A stretch of DNA of 64,000 bases from a virus, in IMG/VR virus record IMGVR_UViG_3300023175_000005, positions 186,001 to 250,000 of that record; one strand, written 5' to 3'. Shown one piece after another: positions 1 to 8,746 of this stretch. Under the pieces are notes generated by a model. It saw nothing but the letters and a program-made list of their open reading frames with translations. It was not told the origin of the DNA and ran no database searches. The translations under genes and the position numbers were made by a program. Every line of letters begins with the position of its first letter. Position 1 is the first letter of the stretch.

Positions 1-2
1 TA

Positions 3-716
3 CACGGAACCAAAAGAATTGGTATGAAATTGTCAGGTGGACCTGACAGTGCAATGATTCTTTATATGATTTGTAAAAAAATAACTGATGAGAATATAGA
101 TATTGAATATATTCAACCAATTACTGCTACAGCAGATGTTAAACCATACAATATAAAATTTGCCAGAAGAGTAATTGAATGGATGCGAAATAGATATCCT
201 AATATTGAAATCAAAGATACACATTGTGCTGTATGCAGATATGAAGAATATAATTCTCGACAAGAAGAATTAGTAAGGGATTTAATTTTAAACAGAGATA
301 TTGATATTACATTTGCAGGAATTACAGCAAATCCTCCCGATGAAAAAGGCAGGAATTTTTGGCCTTGCAATCCTAAATACACTAGAGCAATTGAATTAGA
401 CTTTGACGAGCATCCTGAAGACATTTCAAATGCAGATTGGAATACAAGAGCAGTTGAAAGAGACGAACCTGATGTCGAAGTTTATTGGTCTACTTGGAGA
501 GGCAAGGACGAAAAAGTTCCAATGGTAAGACCTTTTATTAATCATGATAAAAGGAAAGTAGCAGAATTATATCATCACTACGATATTATGGAATTGTTTG
601 ATATAACAAGATCTTGTGAAAACAGAGATGGTCCTGCGCTAAACGATTTCGAAGATCATTGCGAAACAGAATGTTGGTGGTGCTATGAACGTAGATGGGC
701 CTTTGGGCGAGTTTAA
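3..716 (+). CDS. PP-loop ATPase, QueC-like (5' partial)
   Basis: A PP-loop ATP pyrophosphatase-type protein. The SGGPDS motif comes almost at once, and the reading frame stays open from the methionine at base 24 back to the window edge (H-G-T-K-R-I-G precedes it), so the true start is probably outside the window. The C-terminal part has a VRPFINHDKRKVAEL segment followed by clustered cysteines (SC, HC, ECWWC) and an R-rich end, the arrangement of the zinc site in QueC (7-cyano-7-deazaguanine synthase). QueC makes preQ0 from 7-carboxy-7-deazaguanine. FolE, QueD-like, QueE and DpdA-like genes occur between 20.7 and 28.9 kb, which fits, but this gene sits beside a radical SAM gene, so another PP-loop function is possible. 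It overlaps the next gene by 32 bases. Confidence 0.65.
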   Translation, partial: HGTKRIGMKLSGGPDSAMILYMICKKITDENIDIEYIQPITATADVKPYNIKFARRVIEWMRNRYPNIEIKDTHCAVCRYEEYNSRQEELVRDLILNRDIDITFAGITANPPDEKGRNFWPCNPKYTRAIELDFDEHPEDISNADWNTRAVERDEPDVEVYWSTWRGKDEKVPMVRPFINHDKRKVAELYHHYDIMELFDITRSCENRDGPALNDFEDHCETECWWCYERRWAFGRV

Positions 717-1620
717 GTATACAGGCTGGCACATTGAACTAACAAACAGATGTCCACTAGCATGTCCTGCATGTATTAGAACTATGCACGGGCCTGGTTC
801 TAAGTCAGACATTGATACTAAATTACTTCTCAACTTTTTGCCTAATCCTGAAAAATATGATTACATATTTTTTCAAGGTAATTTGGGAGATCCTATATAT
901 CATCCTGATTTCCACAAAATTTCAGAACATTTTTTCCCAGCAAATGAATTACAAGTTACAACAAATGGAATGCAAACAAAAGAGTTTTGGCAAAGAGTGC
1001 TAGAAACATGGCCCGAGTCTAGTATTGTTGAACTTAGTATAGACGGCCTACAAGACACTAATAGCATATACAGAGTTAACAGTAATTGGAACAAAATACA
1101 AGAACTTTTTGAACTTATAGCAACTACTAAACGCAAATGTCAGATTATATGGAAGTATATTGTTTTTGAACACAATCATCATCAAGTTGAAGAAGCAATA
1201 GCCTTAAGTAAAAAAATAGGCATGAATGAATTTAAAATTAAAAAAAGTTGGACTATACATGATGACATGTCCAATAATGGCCAAGTTAAAGACTATTATA
1301 ATCCAGAATGGTTTGATTATGTAAAAAGAGAAACACTTGACGAATTAGCACCTTTCTGTTATACTGGAGACATGCATTATATAAATTCGCAAGGTAACTA
1401 TTATCCTTGTTGTTGGATAGATAACGACATAAGTTCTGTAGGACACATATCAGAAGGTTTAGATAGTATTAAAGATAAATTTTTAAACTTTAGTAACTTA
1501 TTAATTTGGAGTAAATGTCCTAAAGTATGCAGAAAAATGTGTTGTAAAATTAGTGATAACGATAAAGAAATGATTACACCTAACAACGTTGTTGATAGAA
1601 AAATAATAGTAAATGATTGA
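685..1620 (+). CDS. radical SAM protein with SPASM-like C-terminus
   Basis: The CPLACPAC sequence (CX3CX2C, about residues 25-32) is the radical SAM [4Fe-4S] motif. A second Cys-rich region near residues 230-295 (FCYTGD, YYPCCW, KCPKVCRKMCC) resembles SPASM/twitch auxiliary-cluster domains, which are typical of enzymes that modify peptides or proteins. TNGMQT and SIDGLQDTN match core-fold segments. It resembles the radical SAM protein at 38273-39394, which has an equivalent GLEDTNHIYRRN segment and the same domain order. The ATG lies inside the upstream PP-loop gene, and the stop overlaps the TctA start (ATG-ATT-GA), so the genes look translationally coupled. The substrate is unknown. Confidence 0.85.
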   Translation: MNVDGPLGEFKYTGWHIELTNRCPLACPACIRTMHGPGSKSDIDTKLLLNFLPNPEKYDYIFFQGNLGDPIYHPDFHKISEHFFPANELQVTTNGMQTKEFWQRVLETWPESSIVELSIDGLQDTNSIYRVNSNWNKIQELFELIATTKRKCQIIWKYIVFEHNHHQVEEAIALSKKIGMNEFKIKKSWTIHDDMSNNGQVKDYYNPEWFDYVKRETLDELAPFCYTGDMHYINSQGNYYPCCWIDNDISSVGHISEGLDSIKDKFLNFSNLLIWSKCPKVCRKMCCKISDNDKEMITPNNVVDRKIIVND

Positions 1621-2902
1621 ATTAGGAATTTGGAGTGGTATCGGTTTACTAACTGGTCTTTTAGCCGGGTTAGTGCCAGGTGCTGGTCCATTTGTTGCTA
1701 TTGGTGTCTTATACCCGTTTTTAGCGTCAACTAGTGCGGTTAATATTATGGCGTGTTATGTTGCTATACTCATTACCACTAACTATACTAATAGTGTTAC
1801 AGCAATCTTATACGGTATACCCGGAGATGCTACTGCAATTAGCACAGCAAGATACGGACATAAAATGTTTCAAAAAGGCGCAGGCGGCCTTGCTGTAACA
1901 AGTAACGCAATTAGTAGCACCGTTGGTGTAGCATTTGCAATGTGTTTGTTTTTAGTTGCCTTGCCTAGTATTATGCATGTATTCAAATTTTATAACAGTA
2001 TTATACAAACAATTGTAATACTAGTTGCAATATGTATGATTACATTTTTTACAAAACAGAATAAACTTTTGACATTATTACTGTTTTGTTTTGGAGGATT
2101 AATATCACATCAAGGAATTGATCCGATTACATTTGATCAGTTTCTTGTTTTTAACAATTTTTATCTTAGTTTAGGAATACCTTTTGCAAGTGTAATGATT
2201 GGATTGTATCTGTTTCCTGAGATACTAAAAATTCATAACATTTCTATTTCCCAACCTAGCAAGATAAGTAAGTATGCAATAGGAAAAGGCACATTTGGTC
2301 CAAGCCTGTTAGGTAGCTTTATTGGATTTTGGTGCGGTCTTATTCCTGGCATAACGAATATTCTTGGTAGTTATGCTAGTGCAGGCATTGTAAAACGCTT
2401 TTTTAAAAAGCCTGTACTTAAAAGCATTGCTGCCGCAGAGGCTGCTAACAATAGTGGAGCATTATCCAGTTTGTTGCCTTTGCTAATCCTTGCTATACCT
2501 ATTACGGGTAGTGAAGTAATTGTGTACTACTTGATGTTAGAAAGTGGTTATCAATTTAATATAGAAAACACAGTAGACAAACTGTCTTCTATACTTTACT
2601 TTATACCGGTAGTGACATTAATATGTTTACTTTTAAGTTGGTATGGTTTTAACCTGTTAGGTCAAATAGTGTATCTTTATAAACAATATAGAGTATATGC
2701 AAATACGTTGATCCTAACTACTATAAGTGTAATAAGTGTCGTTATCTTTCCTATACACGAATGGATGGTAGCATGTATACTGATTGCAATGGTACTAGGA
2801 TATTTTCTACGAAATTACGATACGAGCCCAGTCATTTATGGATATTTCCTTAGTGACTTGTTCTATGAAAGTTTTGTAAGGACTGTTATAATATTATCTT
2901 AG
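1613..2902 (+). CDS. TctA-family tripartite tricarboxylate transporter, large membrane subunit
   Basis: A polytopic inner-membrane protein with about 10-12 hydrophobic segments. The ILYGIPGDATA segment followed by a glycine-rich GAGGLAV stretch, and the AEAANNSGAL...LLPLLILAIP segment, are the two halves of the TctA signature. Known TctA proteins carry out Na+-coupled carboxylate uptake with a periplasmic TctC binding protein and the small membrane protein TctB. At 429 residues it is shorter than the roughly 500 usual for bacterial TctA. A binding-protein gene follows after 8 bases. No TctB was found, so the system would rely on host TctB or work without it. A phage-borne carboxylate transporter is unusual. 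Confidence 0.8.
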   Translation: MIELGIWSGIGLLTGLLAGLVPGAGPFVAIGVLYPFLASTSAVNIMACYVAILITTNYTNSVTAILYGIPGDATAISTARYGHKMFQKGAGGLAVTSNAISSTVGVAFAMCLFLVALPSIMHVFKFYNSIIQTIVILVAICMITFFTKQNKLLTLLLFCFGGLISHQGIDPITFDQFLVFNNFYLSLGIPFASVMIGLYLFPEILKIHNISISQPSKISKYAIGKGTFGPSLLGSFIGFWCGLIPGITNILGSYASAGIVKRFFKKPVLKSIAAAEAANNSGALSSLLPLLILAIPITGSEVIVYYLMLESGYQFNIENTVDKLSSILYFIPVVTLICLLLSWYGFNLLGQIVYLYKQYRVYANTLILTTISVISVVIFPIHEWMVACILIAMVLGYFLRNYDTSPVIYGYFLSDLFYESFVRTVIILS

Positions 2903-2910
2903 GAGAAAAA

Positions 2911-3678
2911 ATGAAAAAATTTATCACAGCACTAACAGCAATGTTTATTGCAACATCTGCAAACGCAGAAATTTTAATTGTAAATCCAGGTTCAGAAGAG
3001 GGTGCTTTTAGACAAGTATTGACTGAAATTGGAAACAAAATTGATCATCAATTTGTACAGGCAAATAATCCTGTAACAGCATCAACCTATTTAGCAAAAG
3101 GCAATGCACTTACTATTTGGAGTAGTGAATGGCCTGGAGATCCTAAAATGCCATCAGTAGAAGTAAGTGAAGACACACTTGTTGCTCTAATGACATATGA
3201 AACTATGATGTGTAGTAGAGAATTTACAACACTAGAAGATCTTAACGGACAGGAAGTAAAGATTGCAACATGGGGTAGCGCACCAGTAGCGAAATTCTTA
3301 GGAAACTTAGAACAAGCAACAGGAGCAACATTTACAGTTGTACCATTTGGTGGTAGTGGTAGTACAACAAAAGGTTATCTTGCAGGTGATGCAGATACAG
3401 TGTTTACTATTACAACTAGACAAACTGCTATCGAAGAAGATGCAAACACAACATGTTTTGCATTTAGTGAAACAGGCGATCTAGGTTTCCGTTTTGTTGA
3501 TGCAATCAACACAGTTTGGCTAGACAACAACACTACAACAGAACTTCGTGCAATTGTTGGTAATTTGTCTATGACACCAGAATGGCAAGATAAGTTTTCA
3601 GGCACAAAAACTTATATTGGCGGAACACCAACAAATGTTGCTATGTTTGAAGAAGCGGTAGAAAACTTCTCACAATGA
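2911..3678 (+). CDS. periplasmic TctC-like solute-binding protein
   Basis: The N-terminus MKKFITALTAMFIATSANA is a clear Sec signal peptide with an ANA-type cleavage site at about residue 19. The mature protein is about 236 residues. The mid-protein VPFGGSGSTTKGYLAGDADT matches the region of TctC/Bug binding proteins that carries the ligand pocket and the 'gG-vd' turn, and DLNGQEVKIATWGS resembles the preceding domain-crossover strand. A strong AGGAGAAAAA ribosome-binding site precedes the ATG. The position directly after TctA argues that it delivers substrate to that transporter. It is shorter than the usual roughly 320-residue TctC, so it is divergent; a NMT1/TAXI-type binding protein is an alternative. 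Confidence 0.7.
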   Translation: MKKFITALTAMFIATSANAEILIVNPGSEEGAFRQVLTEIGNKIDHQFVQANNPVTASTYLAKGNALTIWSSEWPGDPKMPSVEVSEDTLVALMTYETMMCSREFTTLEDLNGQEVKIATWGSAPVAKFLGNLEQATGATFTVVPFGGSGSTTKGYLAGDADTVFTITTRQTAIEEDANTTCFAFSETGDLGFRFVDAINTVWLDNNTTTELRAIVGNLSMTPEWQDKFSGTKTYIGGTPTNVAMFEEAVENFSQ

Positions 3679-4196
3679 ACTTCGAAATTAGACGCCTTTA
3701 TGTAGATAATCTACCTAGTCAGATATATGACTTTATGCAGTCGTGTGCTGAACAAGGATTAGAAAACAATGTTTCAAAGGTGTCTATGAAGTTTGGTAAA
3801 TGGAAAGATGAAGCGTGGTGGTGTACTTGGGTTGACAATAAAATTGTTAGCATAAGCGGCTGCCACGCTTTTGACGATTATATACCAGATAGTTACAGAG
3901 TTTGTTTGCGCACTGCAACACTTAAAGAATACAGAGGAAAAGCACCAGGAAGTATAAAAAAGATGCATAATGATTTTAATTGGGGTCATATACTTCCTTA
4001 TCAAATTGAGTATGCTAAAAGCAAAGGTGCTAAAAGAATAGTTTTTACAACAAATAGTGAAGTTGACAAAAGTCCAAACAGTTTTAGGACCAACAGGGTT
4101 GTTGAAAAAGTTTTCATTCCGCAAGGATTGTGTAGACTTGTTGAAAAAGATGCAGAAGTCTTCTATACGAAGCAAAATATTTGGGAAGTGATATGA
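3675..4196 (+). CDS. GNAT-like acyltransferase
   Basis: A 173-residue protein with a GNAT-like layout: an N-terminal strand/helix (NFEIRRLYVDNLP), a central hairpin (WWCTWVDNKIVSISGCHAF) and the RTATLKEYRGKAPG segment, where GNAT enzymes bind the CoA pyrophosphate. The typical R/Q-x-x-G-x-G/A is only loosely kept. It is followed by AKSKGAKRIVFTTNS, like the beta5 strand. The ATG overlaps the stop of the binding-protein gene (ATGA). The substrate is unknown; its position beside the oxygenase and ATP-grasp genes suggests a modification pathway. Confidence in the fold is moderate. Confidence 0.5.
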   Translation: MNFEIRRLYVDNLPSQIYDFMQSCAEQGLENNVSKVSMKFGKWKDEAWWCTWVDNKIVSISGCHAFDDYIPDSYRVCLRTATLKEYRGKAPGSIKKMHNDFNWGHILPYQIEYAKSKGAKRIVFTTNSEVDKSPNSFRTNRVVEKVFIPQGLCRLVEKDAEVFYTKQNIWEVI

Positions 4197-4834
4197 ACGA
4201 ACAATTGATTGCAATGCAAAGATTAGCCATGATGGGAGATTGGTTAGAATTAGATGTTTTTCATCATGATAATCTTATGAAAGAAATTGAACCATTCAAA
4301 GATGATTGGAAACCATACAATACTAGAAAACCTAACAATAGATGGGGATTAAGTGTTACTAGTTTAGATGGTGGTTTGAGCGGCATTCCTGACTTAGACA
4401 GTCTTTCAGAATACAATAAAAAATATAATACTAATATTACCAATCATGACATAGACAAGCCTACACCTGTATATGAGGCTAGTCCTACATTGCAAAGCAT
4501 TTTAGAACCTTTTAAACCATGGCTAGGACGCTGTCATTTTTTAAAATTAGATGAAGGTGGCTTTTTTCCTGAACACTATGATATTAATAAAACAACATAT
4601 GATTACGATGAAATAAGATTGATTGGTTTTGTTCATAACTGTAATAAACATTTTTTAAAATTTGTTTATGAAGATACAATACCACAGTATGATGATAGTA
4701 ATTTATTCTACTTCAATGCTAATAAAAGACACACTGTTTTTAGCACAGTTGATGATTGTATTATGCTTGTTGTTTGTTTAAAATTTGATACAGGATGTTA
4801 TAAAGCTTTACTTGACCAATATATTTGCTCGTAG
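4193..4834 (+). CDS. Fe(II)/2-oxoglutarate-type (aspartyl/asparaginyl hydroxylase-like) oxygenase
   Basis: The core segment LKLDEGGFFPEHYDI supplies an H-x-D pair and a later NKRHTVFS supplies the distal histidine, the 2-His-1-carboxylate triad spacing seen in Asp/Asn beta-hydroxylase-like double-stranded beta-helix proteins. The preceding hairpin (RCHFLKL) and the following RLIGFVHNC segment fit the same fold. I take the ATG at 4193, overlapping the previous stop as ATGA, over a TTG 12 bases upstream. Many marine phages carry 2OG-Fe oxygenases of unknown substrate. Here it ends a plus-strand set and overlaps the convergent ATP-grasp gene by 27 bases. The substrate is unknown. Confidence 0.65.
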   Translation: MNEQLIAMQRLAMMGDWLELDVFHHDNLMKEIEPFKDDWKPYNTRKPNNRWGLSVTSLDGGLSGIPDLDSLSEYNKKYNTNITNHDIDKPTPVYEASPTLQSILEPFKPWLGRCHFLKLDEGGFFPEHYDINKTTYDYDEIRLIGFVHNCNKHFLKFVYEDTIPQYDDSNLFYFNANKRHTVFSTVDDCIMLVVCLKFDTGCYKALLDQYICS

Positions 4835-6127
4835 TTTATTGTTTACTGAATTATAATTATCAAATAATTCTTTTTCATTTGTTCCTGTAATATCTAAATT
4901 TACATTAAAATTTTTATCTTGTAAATTTTGAAATGCAGGAATGCGTATGCCTGTCTTTATTTCAGTGTTTTGTTTATTTAGATATGGTGTAATATTTTCT
5001 AAATTTTTTACTTCTTTAATTTTTCCAGGTTGTAATACAGCACATCCCCATAATAGTCTTTTTTGTAAATTTATTTCTTTTCCTTGCAACATATTACTAA
5101 TAATTTTGCCATCGTTCATTCTGTCTAAAATGTTAACAAATTGTCCTGGTCTTGGATTAAAGTCAATAGCAACCTTTCTACCATTGTTAAAATGAAAGTC
5201 AGGACCTGCAAAAAACATATCTTTGATTGCAAGTTTATCTACAATAGTTTGCAAGAAGAATTGACATAATCCTGGAAAATCTGTAGGAACTTCATCTGCG
5301 GTTACAATCCATACTGCACGTTCTCTAACAATATCACTTTTTTTACTTTTACTATGACTTTCTATTGGATTGCTATTATGATCTAATTCGTCGCCATATT
5401 TTATCTTACTATTTTTTACATAGAATGCAATGTTTACTTTTCCATCTTTTACATATCCGTAAGGACTAATACTAGGTTCTTCGCTCCAAATATATTCTTG
5501 AAACATAATTTTACACGGTTTAAAATTAAAACGTTGTGTATGTATACCTTGTCTGTTAAGATCAAAAAATTCATTGTGTATATTCTTAGATTTAATATGA
5601 TCTAAGAAATGATGCATGTTATTCCATCTTCTATATTCTATTACAGGATTGCTTGCATCGTCACCTGGATAAAAGACGTTACTTCCTGTACCAATGTCTG
5701 GTTTACTAAACATTTCTTTGTTTTTAAATGCTTTTAGTTGGTTGTAAAATGTAGGAGTAATACTTTTTGGTACTAGTACATCCATACCAACTTGTCTACA
5801 AAAGTCATCAAACTTCTGTTTGTTGCTCAATATTTCTGCTGCAAATGCACTTATATTTTTAATGCCGTAAAATGATTCTAGTTGTGCTTGAATAGGAAGT
5901 AAGTTTTCGCTAATAGTATAAATTCTGTCTACACAACTGAAACGTTTTGTAATTTCAAGAATGTCAAACCCTTTACAAATAAACACTTCTTGTGGTAGAT
6001 CTATAAAATGTTCATGATCTGGTGCAGGTTCAAAATCAGTTACAATACTACAATTTTTTCTTAATGCTGTAACAAGGCCTTCGCATTTGTTTAAACTTCG
6101 TTCATGTGCTATTATTAGTGTTTTCAT
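4808..6127 (-). CDS. ATP-grasp ligase-like protein
   Basis: ATP-grasp enzymes join a carboxylate to an amine or thiol through an acyl phosphate. The NISAFAAEILSNKQKF segment (about 90-106) matches the start of the ATP-grasp domain in carboxylate-amine ligases. FSKPDIGTGSNVFYP is the ATP-binding hairpin with its lysine, IMFQEYI supplies the adenine-contact strand, and AIDFNPRPGQFVNILDRM contains the Mg-binding Asp-x-Asn-x-Arg motif. The total of 439 residues fits single-chain amino-acid or peptide ligases. It overlaps the hydrolase gene upstream by 26 bases and converges on the oxygenase gene. The product is unknown. Confidence 0.75.
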   Translation of the reverse strand: MKTLIIAHERSLNKCEGLVTALRKNCSIVTDFEPAPDHEHFIDLPQEVFICKGFDILEITKRFSCVDRIYTISENLLPIQAQLESFYGIKNISAFAAEILSNKQKFDDFCRQVGMDVLVPKSITPTFYNQLKAFKNKEMFSKPDIGTGSNVFYPGDDASNPVIEYRRWNNMHHFLDHIKSKNIHNEFFDLNRQGIHTQRFNFKPCKIMFQEYIWSEEPSISPYGYVKDGKVNIAFYVKNSKIKYGDELDHNSNPIESHSKSKKSDIVRERAVWIVTADEVPTDFPGLCQFFLQTIVDKLAIKDMFFAGPDFHFNNGRKVAIDFNPRPGQFVNILDRMNDGKIISNMLQGKEINLQKRLLWGCAVLQPGKIKEVKNLENITPYLNKQNTEIKTGIRIPAFQNLQDKNFNVNLDITGTNEKELFDNYNSVNNKLRANILVK

Positions 6128-6761
6128 TTATATCATGCTTTATCATATTCATACACATTATATACGCATTTTCAGAATATTGCAACCTAATTTTTTCTTC
6201 TTTGTACGGATATTTTTGTATAGTTTTTGACATGTTAAATGTATTTTGTCTAGTATCTTCTTCTAATGGAATTATTGGCTTGATAACTTCAAATGAATTA
6301 TTTTTGTTCATAAAGCCGTGATAGCAATTTGCAAGCCTAATATGGCTGATGTTTTTTGCTTGATCGCAAAATTCAGTTATGTTATCACACCAATTGTCTA
6401 GTTCTGCACTGTAGACTGTAGTGTTTGAATAATCTTTTGATAAAGTTTCTTTTGTAAAACCTAGCATACCTGGATAAAATATATGATTACTAACAAACTT
6501 TTCTGAATGAACTAACCCTAAATATCCACCTAAACTTAATCCAATGTGTATGCATTCGTCCGGAAAAGGAATATCATAGATCATTTCTTGTAGTGTAACA
6601 TCATGTTCATCTTCTAATGTCCAGTACAAGCAATCTATACCGTGCGGGCTAAAGTAATCATTTAAGATTACTTCATGCCCTAATTCTTCAAATTCTTTTT
6701 TAAGTTTTAACTCACAATTACCAATGCCCCCACTTCCGTGAGATATTACAATTGGTAACAA
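6102..6761 (-). CDS. alpha/beta hydrolase (dienelactone hydrolase-like)
   Basis: A nucleophile elbow GLSLGGYLG (Ser about residue 95), an oxyanion-region HGSGGIG at the N-terminus, an acidic residue in AELDNW and a late CYHGF histidine give the serine-hydrolase order of an alpha/beta hydrolase. The gene starts with TTG directly after the tail-fibre stop (GCA-TAA-TTG), and its end overlaps the ATP-grasp start, so the two are probably co-translated. The C-terminal tail of about 60 residues after the catalytic His is polar and unlike the core. The substrate is unknown; partnership with the ATP-grasp enzyme is inferred from gene order. Confidence 0.6.
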   Translation of the reverse strand: MLPIVISHGSGGIGNCELKLKKEFEELGHEVILNDYFSPHGIDCLYWTLEDEHDVTLQEMIYDIPFPDECIHIGLSLGGYLGLVHSEKFVSNHIFYPGMLGFTKETLSKDYSNTTVYSAELDNWCDNITEFCDQAKNISHIRLANCYHGFMNKNNSFEVIKPIIPLEEDTRQNTFNMSKTIQKYPYKEEKIRLQYSENAYIMCMNMIKHDINENTNNST

Positions 6762-8738
6762 TTATGCAGCCGTACCATCGTCTAAATTAATCCAAGCACC
6801 GTTTTGATAACCTTGGAATCTGTCTACTGATTCGTTGTAAATAACCATGCCGTTGACAGCAGTTAATGCATTTCTATTTGCTGTTGTGTATTGACCAAAC
6901 TGTATGTAGCCACCTGATGTGATAGTATTTTCTACAGCATCTACTATAATTGTAGAATCGTCAGCAACTAAACTACCTTTAAACGCCGACGCTGTAACAT
7001 CACCCTCAAAAATACCTGAACCATTAACATCTAATTCTGCACTAACAGTTGCTTTACCAATACCTACTTTGATTTGATCTGAATCGTTTGTTGTAAACAT
7101 AACAAACTTTTCGTCAATTGTCAAATCGTTGTTTTTAGCAACACCTATGAATAATGCATCGTGTCCAGCTGTAATTTTGGAACTATTGATATCCCCGTCA
7201 ATATCTGATATTGCGCCAAATTTTATTTCGCCTCTGATATCATAAACTCCGTCATCTAGTGCTGCATCTGCTTTATTCTTTTTGAGATCTAATTGCATTC
7301 TTCCTTCAAAAGAATTAAATTGAATAACTTGATCACCTGTTGTTTGCGATCTGTTTTCAAATAAAACTGTTAAATCATTTGGCAACCATCTAGTAAAGTG
7401 CATTTCTGATAGTTCTACTGATGTTAAACTAACAGATGCTTCGTCGTATAAGTCACCGAATGTATTACCAAATAAATCACCTTGGAAAACTCCTGTCGGT
7501 GAACATTCAAAAGCACCTATAAATAAATTTCCTGTAAAAGTTTTATCCGCTGCATTTACTATTACTGCTGAATCATCTGCAATAACATTACCTTGCACGT
7601 TACCATTAAGTTGATTACTTACACCATCAACAAGTATTGTAGAATCTTCGCCGATTAGATTACCTTGTACATCAATGGTATATGTTTGTCCGTCAACAAT
7701 ACCAATAGTAGGAGGAAAATTAAACAATCCGCTTGCATCACCCGTTACTCTATCAAAGTTACCAGTTGTTGCGTTAACTTCTTCAAACTTTGTTCCTACT
7801 CTACCAATTTTACCTGTTCCGCTAACAACAGGGACAACATCTTTGTTGTTTAAAAAGTTTACACCGTTGACGTTAACAGAGCCACTTGGTGCAGTAATAT
7901 CTATGTTTTGATCTGGTGATGTAATAACACCACTGCCTGTGTATTCTGTATCTGCTCTTAATTTTCCTGCAACAGAATCTACCATTACAAAACTACTGTC
8001 TGAGAAAATACTACCTGTAACGTCACCATCTAACGGACCAAAAATTTGATCAGCTTCTATATTACCGTTGAAGAATGAATTTCCGGTAATTGTTAATCCT
8101 AAACCAGCAAACGTTTGATTTGTTGCATCTAACAATAATGTGCTATCATCAGCAACAATGTTGATATTATAGTTACCACCACCTACAACACCTTCACCGC
8201 CACCTCCGCCAGTACTTGGAAGATTTGTTAAAAGACTACCGTCACCTACAAAAAAGTTTGCTGTTACTGTTTTAGAGAACGTATCAACCATAATAGTTGA
8301 ATCATCTGCTACTACATCACCTGTAATACTAATATCATATGTTTGGCCTTCGAGGATGCCTGTGCCTCCTCCTCCTCCGCCTGTTACTGGTAAGTTTGTA
8401 AGTCCGCTACCGTCACCTACAAATGACCCTGCGGTAACAGAACCAGTTGCTGTCATTGTATTTGCGCTAACATTAGCAGCAGCAGCAACTGATGTAGGAC
8501 TAATAGTACCACCGATTGTGATATTACCTGTACCTACAATGTCAAAGTTATTAAGATCTAAATTTTGGCTTAGTACTGCTGGGGAACCACTTACACTACC
8601 TGTAACTCTGATACCGCCTAGTGTGCTGCCATCGCCCACGTAAATTTCTTGTGTATCAGTTGTGTAAACTAGTTCGCCTTCTGCAAACGTAACGCCCAAC
8701 CTTTCAAGGTTTGTTCCGCGGCGAAGTCTCAATGTCAT
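6762..8738 (-). CDS. repeat-rich tail fibre / receptor-binding protein
   Basis: A 658-residue, Gly/Thr/Asp/Val-rich beta-structured protein. The N-terminal 45 residues (RLRRGTNLERL...GELVYTTDTQEIYVGDG) are the adaptor domain found at the start of many marine-phage tail fibres. Six copies of a (A/G)(D/E)DSTIhVD-like unit occur near residues 145, 197, 247, 363, 388 and 600, and three GDGSxLTNLP-like units near 108, 165 and 333. These are separated by two glycine runs and probably form a triple-stranded beta-helical shaft. The end, GMVIYNESVDRFQGYQNGAW, is a common fibre C-terminal motif. It presumably binds the host surface. Its start lies under a hairpin/late-promoter element (8747-8792). Confidence 0.8.
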   Translation of the reverse strand: MTLRLRRGTNLERLGVTFAEGELVYTTDTQEIYVGDGSTLGGIRVTGSVSGSPAVLSQNLDLNNFDIVGTGNITIGGTISPTSVAAAANVSANTMTATGSVTAGSFVGDGSGLTNLPVTGGGGGGTGILEGQTYDISITGDVVADDSTIMVDTFSKTVTANFFVGDGSLLTNLPSTGGGGGEGVVGGGNYNINIVADDSTLLLDATNQTFAGLGLTITGNSFFNGNIEADQIFGPLDGDVTGSIFSDSSFVMVDSVAGKLRADTEYTGSGVITSPDQNIDITAPSGSVNVNGVNFLNNKDVVPVVSGTGKIGRVGTKFEEVNATTGNFDRVTGDASGLFNFPPTIGIVDGQTYTIDVQGNLIGEDSTILVDGVSNQLNGNVQGNVIADDSAVIVNAADKTFTGNLFIGAFECSPTGVFQGDLFGNTFGDLYDEASVSLTSVELSEMHFTRWLPNDLTVLFENRSQTTGDQVIQFNSFEGRMQLDLKKNKADAALDDGVYDIRGEIKFGAISDIDGDINSSKITAGHDALFIGVAKNNDLTIDEKFVMFTTNDSDQIKVGIGKATVSAELDVNGSGIFEGDVTASAFKGSLVADDSTIIVDAVENTITSGGYIQFGQYTTANRNALTAVNGMVIYNESVDRFQGYQNGAWINLDDGTAA

Positions 8739-8746
8739 TTTATGTT

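Noticed and set aside
1-4834. Idea that the plus-strand genes are host contamination joined to a phage contig
   Set aside because: A chimera cannot be excluded, but base composition and overlapping gene style match the rest, the radical SAM gene has a relative deep in the phage part, and oxygenase and ATP-grasp genes overlap across the strand switch. Read coverage would settle it.
8356-8643. Plus-strand Pro-rich frame opposite the tail fibre
   Set aside because: Its proline runs are the antisense of the fibre's glycine codons.
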